DNA of 64,000 bases, taken from the NCBI GenBank assembly GCA_017163975.1, contig JAFFSR010000022.1, positions 215,001 through 279,000 of the forward strand, given 5' to 3'. Position 1 is the stretch's first letter. Each line of letters opens with the position of its first letter. Below, piece by piece: positions 59,004 to 64,000 of the stretch. Source of the DNA: Anastatus disparis (Eukaryota; Arthropoda; Insecta; Hymenoptera; Eupelmidae). The notes below the pieces were generated by a model. It was not told where the DNA came from and did no database searches. It saw only the letters and a list, made by a program, of their open reading frames with translations. A program made the position numbers and the translations under genes.

Positions 59004-60740
59004 TATGAATGGCTTGAAGAACACGACCAAGCATTCATAAATGTGAAGAATCTATTCGATGAGAATATAATCTTAAAATTTGCTAATCCTAAGCGTCCTT
59101 ATATCTTAACTACAGACGCGAGTGATTATGCTATATCAGGCGTACTTTCGCAAGTTAACGATGACGACGAAGAACAAATAATTTGCTTCATAAGCCGCAC
59201 GTTAAAGGGTGGTGAATGCTTTTATTTCACTACAGAAAAAGAGCTTTTAGCGATAGTATGGTCGCTAGAAAAACTTGATTCTTACTTGCGAGGAGCTTCG
59301 AAAATTATCGTGAGAACTGATCACGAAGCACTTGCATTTTTGCGTAGTAGCAAGTATAATAATGCTCGACTACGCAGGTGGATATTAGCAATTCAAGACT
59401 TTAATATTTATCCTGAGTATCTACCAGGAAAGAAAAATGCAGTCGCTGACTATTTAAGTCGTGTAGTTGACCCTGATTTTATAAAAAATGACGCTGAAAT
59501 AATAATAGCTGCGTTAAAAACGATGAAATTAAGTAAAGAATTAATAAATGATCTTCAAAATTTACGTGATTTGCAATTAAAAGATAGTTACATCCTGAAA
59601 ATAATTGATAAAATTAAAACAAATGAAAGCTCTCAAAAACGTTTCATAATTGAAAATGATCTAATTTGTAAAAATACTCTTCATAGATTAAAAATCATAT
59701 TACCGGAAATTGTCTTTAAAAAGCTCGTGTTGGAAATTCACGAACTTTACGGTCATGTAGGATCTAAAAAGGTTTACAAAATGATTCATGAGCATTTTTT
59801 TGCTTATAAAGTGTGTAAAAAAGTGCGCCTATTCTTAAAAAACTGCGATACATGTCAAAGAACTAAGCACTTAACTATTAAATACGAAGAGCTTTTCCAA
59901 CCGATACTCGTAGAAAAGCCTAATGACTTACTTTCAATCGATTTTTACGGGCCTTTGCCAACGTCAACGGGGGGCGTAAAATTCATTTTATCGACTATAG
60001 ACGTTTTTTCTAAATACGTGGTCTTGTATCCGTTAAAACGCGCAAATACGGTTACAGTAATTAAGAAAATTTTCAATGATTATATTGAAAAATACGGTAA
60101 ACCGGAAGCTATAATAGCCGATCACGGTAGACAATTTGTATCCGATAAATGGATGAAAAAACTAAAAAACGAAGGAATTCGACCGATTTTTTCGTCTATA
60201 AGACATCCGCAGAGCAACGTGGTAGAACGCGTGCATCGCGAACTTGGTCGTTTTTTCCGTACTTTTGTAGGGGACAAGCATACAAGTTGGATGAAATACG
60301 TTGATTTAATTCAACTAATAATCAACGAGACGCATCACGAAACAACGACATGTACGCCATTAGAGCTACATTTAAATAAAAAACCGATAAGGCTTTGGGA
60401 AAAATATCTAAAAATCCCAGAAGAAAAACAAGAAATATCTCAAGAAAAGAGAATCTCTTTAGCGCGAGATATCATCCAAGATAGCTTAAAAAAGCGTGCG
60501 ATTAAGAAAAACTTAAACAAAAAACATTTCGTATTCCACGAAAATGATTTAGTATTGATAAAAGAACAAAATCTATCGGATGCGATTGATAAAAAGATCG
60601 CAAAATTCTTTCACGTATATAGTGGTCCTTTTTTAGTAAAAGAAAAAATAGAAATTGATACGTATTTATTAATAGATAAAAATTCATTAAAAGATCGTGG
60701 TAAATTTCATGTATCGAATTTAAAACCCTATTACGCGTGA
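59004..60740 (+). CDS. Gypsy RNase H and integrase (pol C-terminal half, open)
   Basis: Open from the RT stop to TGA at 60,738; numbering here starts at the ATG at 59,043. RNase H: Asp25 in TTDASDYAISG, Glu67 in TEKELLAIVWS, Asp93 in VRTDHEALAFL, Asp136 in NAVADYLSR. Integrase zinc finger: His233, His238, Cys268, Cys271. Catalytic core: Asp300 (SIDFYGPLP), Asp360 (IADHGRQF), Glu395 (NVVERVHRE), giving the expected 34 residues between the last two. A C-terminal GPF-like strand (HVYSGPFLVKEK) and KFHVSNLKPYYA end it, as in Gypsy integrases. All catalytic residues are present, in contrast to the damaged upstream parts. The natural protein would be part of a Gag-Pol read from upstream, so the ATG is probably not a true start. 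Confidence 0.95.
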   Translation, partial: YEWLEEHDQAFINVKNLFDENIILKFANPKRPYILTTDASDYAISGVLSQVNDDDEEQIICFISRTLKGGECFYFTTEKELLAIVWSLEKLDSYLRGASKIIVRTDHEALAFLRSSKYNNARLRRWILAIQDFNIYPEYLPGKKNAVADYLSRVVDPDFIKNDAEIIIAALKTMKLSKELINDLQNLRDLQLKDSYILKIIDKIKTNESSQKRFIIENDLICKNTLHRLKIILPEIVFKKLVLEIHELYGHVGSKKVYKMIHEHFFAYKVCKKVRLFLKNCDTCQRTKHLTIKYEELFQPILVEKPNDLLSIDFYGPLPTSTGGVKFILSTIDVFSKYVVLYPLKRANTVTVIKKIFNDYIEKYGKPEAIIADHGRQFVSDKWMKKLKNEGIRPIFSSIRHPQSNVVERVHRELGRFFRTFVGDKHTSWMKYVDLIQLIINETHHETTTCTPLELHLNKKPIRLWEKYLKIPEEKQEISQEKRISLARDIIQDSLKKRAIKKNLNKKHFVFHENDLVLIKEQNLSDAIDKKIAKFFHVYSGPFLVKEKIEIDTYLLIDKNSLKDRGKFHVSNLKPYYA

Positions 60741-61440
60741 AAAAATTTTGTGATATAAATTTAGTTTGTAAATAATTTATTTATAGTTTAAATAAATGAA
60801 TTTAAAAAATTATGGCGTACAGCATATAAAATTACATGCGAAACGAAAGAAAAAAATTTTTTGTTTATTTTTATAATACATTATTTACATTTATATTATT
60901 TTATATTTACATTTTTAAACGTTAATGAAAGCCAAGTATTTATTTGCGCACCTATGTTGATTGCTACGTTGAAAAAAAACTGTAAATACTTGAAAAAAAA
61001 AAAAAAATTATTTTAATAGAAATGATTAAAAAAAAAAATCATTATTATAAAGACATAGATTTTTATTTAAGAATGTGAATTTTGAAAAAACTAATTTGTT
61101 TAAAAAAAAAAGAAAACATTTTTTATTTTAAGAATATATTGAAATTCTTGGAAAAATATTTCTTTGTAAAGTGTTAATGTTAATTCGTTTAAGCTTGGCA
61201 ACAGCGCGCAAGATTTCTAAAAACAAGAATTATCACAGTTAACGCGTGTATATGTAAATAGTTTAAAAGAAAAAAGCTCGGTAACTAATGAATTTTATAA
61301 TTTAATTCAATAGAAAAAAATTATTCAATTACTGTTACGAAAATGAATCAGTTTCTTACGTCGCGTTTAAATGTAATTAATTATTAAATTTAAATGAATA
61401 TTAGAAAGGGACAGAGCGCCTAGTGCGATAGTTTGAAGCG
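60741..61440. other. AT-rich spacer between pol and the extra ORF
   Basis: About 700 bp with many A and T runs and no open frame of note. No transmembrane or envelope-like coding sequence is visible here. Confidence 0.6.
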
Positions 61441-61577
61441 CGTGCCGTGAAGACTTGTGGGCCCTATATACGCTGCGCACGCATCAGAGTAGGGGAAAGC
61501 TTGACTGCCGCGACTTACAAACAGCAGCTTGCGCGCTCTTATCAGTCGCGCCAGTTAAGCCATAGCCAGCATCAAGC

Positions 61578-62255
61578 ATGGACGCCTCCACGAAAACTGG
61601 CCTATATGGCACGTGCCATGCCACCACTCAGGCTACGTCATACCTAATAGAAAAAAATATTATTGTCTGTACATGGGAGCCTCATCAACATCTCTCATGT
61701 CAGTCAATAGAGCGAAGGCGAAATAAATTCGTCTCCATTACAAAAAAGAAACCTGCCAGGGGCAGGTTTTGTGAAACGCGTCTCGCCGGTGTATTCAAAC
61801 CAACGATGACGCCCCTGCTATTCCCGACGGCCGCGGAAATAGCGCTCCTTGAAGAGGAGCAGGAGAGGACAGGAAGGGTCCGAGTCCGCACAGCTAGGAT
61901 ACCGAATCCTTTTCGGTCGCCGTCTCCTTCGCCGCCTCCTACGCCGCCACCTTCGCCACCACCTACGACAATCGCTCCATTAATTCCAGCCACAATGGAA
62001 AATAAGAAGAAACTGGCGGCAAGAAAAAGGAGGATCGCCGCCACCATCACCTCGGCGTGCATTGGGGCTTACGATCCAGGGCCAAGCACGACAAACACAA
62101 ATTACGTGCCGACTCCAATAAAAAAGGCAAGGGAAGATACCTTGGAAGAAGTCTTCGCAGAGTTGAAGAATTTAGGCATATCCTCCAACCATGACGACAT
62201 CCACCTCCTGAACATCGAGGATTTCGACTCATGGTTGAAGGCCCTCAGCCCATAG
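61578..62255 (+). CDS. Extra 3' ORF of the Gypsy element, proline-rich, unknown
   Basis: 225 codons between pol and the 3' LTR, markedly more GC-rich than its surroundings. The first ATG has a good context (AGCATGG). A second plausible start at 61,806 begins MTPLLFPTAAEIALLEEEQE. Features: basic middle (RVRVRTARI), a Ser/Pro tract with SPSPPPTPPPSPPP (residues ~114-128), a basic cluster NKKKLAARKRRIA, then an acidic C-terminal helix region DTLEEVFAELKNLGISSN and IEDFDSWLKALSP. No signal peptide, membrane segment or furin-like site, so it does not look like Env. The basic cluster could be nuclear-targeting or nucleic-acid-binding. It stayed open while gag-pol decayed. Family unknown. Upstream, CCCTATATACG (~61,461) could be a TATA-like promoter. 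Confidence 0.6.
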   Translation: MDASTKTGLYGTCHATTQATSYLIEKNIIVCTWEPHQHLSCQSIERRRNKFVSITKKKPARGRFCETRLAGVFKPTMTPLLFPTAAEIALLEEEQERTGRVRVRTARIPNPFRSPSPSPPPTPPPSPPPTTIAPLIPATMENKKKLAARKRRIAATITSACIGAYDPGPSTTNTNYVPTPIKKAREDTLEEVFAELKNLGISSNHDDIHLLNIEDFDSWLKALSP

Positions 62256-62610
62256 TGCCTCCGTTTAATTTAAAAAAGAAACAGTGAATTTTTTTTTAGT
62301 GCTTTGTGATTTTTTATTTAAAAAAGTGCGTATTTTTATTCAATTTTAAAAGACTTTTTTTTTTTATGTGATATTTTATTTTTCTTTTGTGCGTTTAATT
62401 TATTTGTTAAAAAATATGAAAAAAAGACAATTTTTAAGTTTAGTTTGAATTAAGGAAAAATAGACATTTTTTAGTTGAATTTATTAAATGAGACTCTTTT
62501 AATTTATTTCCTAAAAAAATTGTTATTTTATAAATATCAAGCAAATGCTGTGATAATTTTTGTTCCTGTAGAATAAAAAATTTTGTTTCCGCCTTAAAAA
62601 AAATTTTTTA

Positions 62611-62624
62611 TTTGGGGGGCAATC
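62611..62624 (+). promoter_or_regulatory. Polypurine-tract-like sequence before the 3' LTR
   Basis: TTTGGGGGGCAATC immediately precedes the LTR start TGACGCCCC. A G-run next to the LTR is the usual plus-strand primer position. The intervening CAATC is not purine-only, so exact priming is uncertain. The region 62,256-62,610 is AT-rich without genes. Confidence 0.55.
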
Positions 62625-64000
62625 TGACGCCCCAAAGTGCCCTGTTTTTTCCCTTTTTATTTTTATAATTTGTATTTTCATTTAATTTTATTTTCTTATT
62701 TTTTCATTACTACTTGTTATATTTTTTAATATTTAATTATTTTCATTTTAATTTTAATTTATTTATTTATTCAATTATTTATTTGCTTATTTCTTTTAAA
62801 TAATATATTTTTATTTTTAGTTATTCATATTTCAATTTTATTATAAAATATATTTTATTTTAAGTTATAAGCGCATAAAGGCATAGTAAGCGCGTGACCT
62901 ATATACAAGGTTGTATAAAGGTCAACGCACAGCTGGCTTACAGCGCGCGAGGCAACCTCACAATGCGCTTACTATGTCTTAATATTTAAGCATATAAGAG
63001 CGAGCGAGACGGAGAAATAAAACTCCGAAACTTTGTAAAGCCTGTAAGCGCGCGCAACTTTAAAAGCTCCCTACCATTGTAAGAGAGATGGAGAGAAGCT
63101 CGGCGCGTATAAAAGCCCGAGACTCGCTGACTCGCGCGCCTTATTCTTGAATCGACTCAGACCGGTAACAATTGGGATATACAAGCGCTTAGGCTTAACG
63201 CCCTTTGTTTACCTGAGTTGACATTTAATCAAGAACCAAATATAAATTTCTTGGCCGTAGAATATTTTTCGCTTAGCAATTGGGACATACAAGCGCTTAA
63301 GCTTAACGCCCTTTGCTTTTTAAAGCAAAAAATCAAAATAAACTTAATAAACCGATAACAATTGGGACATATAAGCGCCTAGGCTTGACGCCCTTTGTTA
63401 TCTAAGGTTTTTATTAAAAAAGAAATTCAAATTGAGCTCTATTGACTCTGGGGACATACAAGCGCTCTAGGCTTGACCCCCCAGGTTAATATTAAGAGCT
63501 TTCAAATAAAATAAATTGAGCTTACATCTTTTAAGAGCTTCTCTTTTTCTCTCACCGGAGAGTTTTATTTTTTCATTTTGTAATTACATACTTATATTTT
63601 TGCTTAAAATAAAAGAATATTTAATATAATATATATTTCCTTTTATTATTAAAAATAGTAATACATTAAATACTAACAAAGGAAACGCCTAGCTTTATTA
63701 ATAAGCTGACGTTTCATTAACAAAATACTTAACAGCTACCCTCTAATCTGGCCTATTGCCCGAACAGAGCTTGTGTAGTTTGTTAAATAGGGACCTAGCC
63801 GCTCCAATCCGGCCTACTGCCCGAACGGAGCTTTTTGTAGTTTGCTAGCAAAGTATTTAATAGCTACCCTCCAATCTGGCCCACTGCCCGAAAGGAGCTT
63901 GCGTAGTTTATTAAATACATTAAAGAAAATTATACAAGTCGCGTACATAAAATTAAAATTATATCGCGTTTATATTATACGCTAATTAATCTAGAATTTG
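62625..64000 (+). repeat. 3' LTR, truncated by the window end
   Basis: Aligns with the 5' LTR at an offset of 8,854 before the solo-LTR site and 7,035 in the downstream half. The TATA box is at 63,108-63,114, hairpin set I at 63,164-63,484 and set II at 63,741-63,897. It has a 6-bp extra repeat unit near 62,740 and lacks CATCG near 63,994. It ends at the window edge, about 65 bp short of where the 5' LTR finishes. Differences from the 5' LTR are mostly transitions. Confidence 0.93.

Larger units (their letters stand above)
53771..64000 (+). mobile_element. Ty3/Gypsy LTR retrotransposon (3' end cut by the window)
   Basis: Order: 5' LTR (53,771-57,024, split by a 1.82-kb solo LTR), primer site, short gag-like ORF, protease piece, RT, RNase H, integrase, extra ORF, polypurine-like GGGGGG tract, 3' LTR from 62,625. 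Protease-RT-RNaseH-integrase order and the integrase signature place it in Ty3/Gypsy. The LTRs differ at roughly 18 sites in about 1,360 bp by eye, plus small indels, so insertion is fairly recent, yet pol is already broken by a frameshift and stops. The coding part of the element is more GC-rich than the flanking repeats. Confidence 0.95.

Noticed and set aside
61447..61647. 66-codon frame overlapping the extra Gypsy ORF
   Set aside because: It has a non-ATG-supported context, overlaps a longer frame, and shows no features.

Overview
This is an AT-rich eukaryotic window, most likely from an insect. Gypsy elements with a tRNA-Arg-type primer site, pogo, a Helitron, a TATC-tailed LINE, a tRNA-derived SINE and foldback MITEs together fit an arthropod, but the sequence does not fix the order. 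I see no convincing single-copy host gene and no rRNA or tRNA gene. It is heterochromatin-like DNA: one large satellite array, then about 39 kb of nested, mostly dead transposable elements. Most short open frames are translations of repeats.

Layout. 1-2.03 kb: a stray monomer of a 162-bp repeat and an 821-bp tandem duplication with a short acidic open frame. 2.03-25.04 kb: 29 in-phase monomers of a ~792-bp satellite with clear higher-order structure (a five-monomer, 3,960-bp unit present twice, and a six-monomer block copied 14,253 bp away). 25.0-27.8 kb: a 1.5-kb foldback element. 27.9-33.4 kb: a Helitron broken into three pieces by simple repeats and minisatellites. 33.6-36.1 kb: two abutting foldback elements. 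36.2-39.8 kb: a pogo/Tigger-like DNA transposon (TA duplication, >200-bp inverted ends) with a decayed transposase and two nested MITEs. 39.9-40.7 kb: a 156-bp tandem repeat. 41.3-51.0 kb: two decayed copies, head to head, of an arthropod repeat-associated gene family with a CYxC zinc-ribbon-like start. The left copy is split by a solo LTR, a SINE, a 50-bp tandem array, a LINE fragment, a foldback element and a TTAA MITE. 51.2-53.75 kb: a TTAA MITE, an unrecognised open stretch and a TA-flanked foldback element.

53.77-64.0 kb: a Ty3/Gypsy LTR retrotransposon. Its 5' LTR is split by a 1.82-kb solo LTR that itself carries two palindromic MITEs. Gag is short, the protease lacks its active-site end, pol has a frameshift and two in-frame stops, and the RT catalytic motif is FVDN. 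Integrase looks intact, and an extra proline-rich ORF follows pol. The 3' LTR runs off the window about 65 bp before its expected end. The two LTRs differ at roughly 1-1.5% of sites.

The strongest candidates for something undescribed are two sets of repeated hairpins in this LTR, downstream of its TATA box: four copies of one motif and three of another. Stem bases change in matched pairs while the internal motif stays constant, which suggests a selected RNA structure. Other notable items are the satellite's higher-order organisation, the unassigned 3' ORF, and a paralog that gives the exact empty site for a TTAA MITE.
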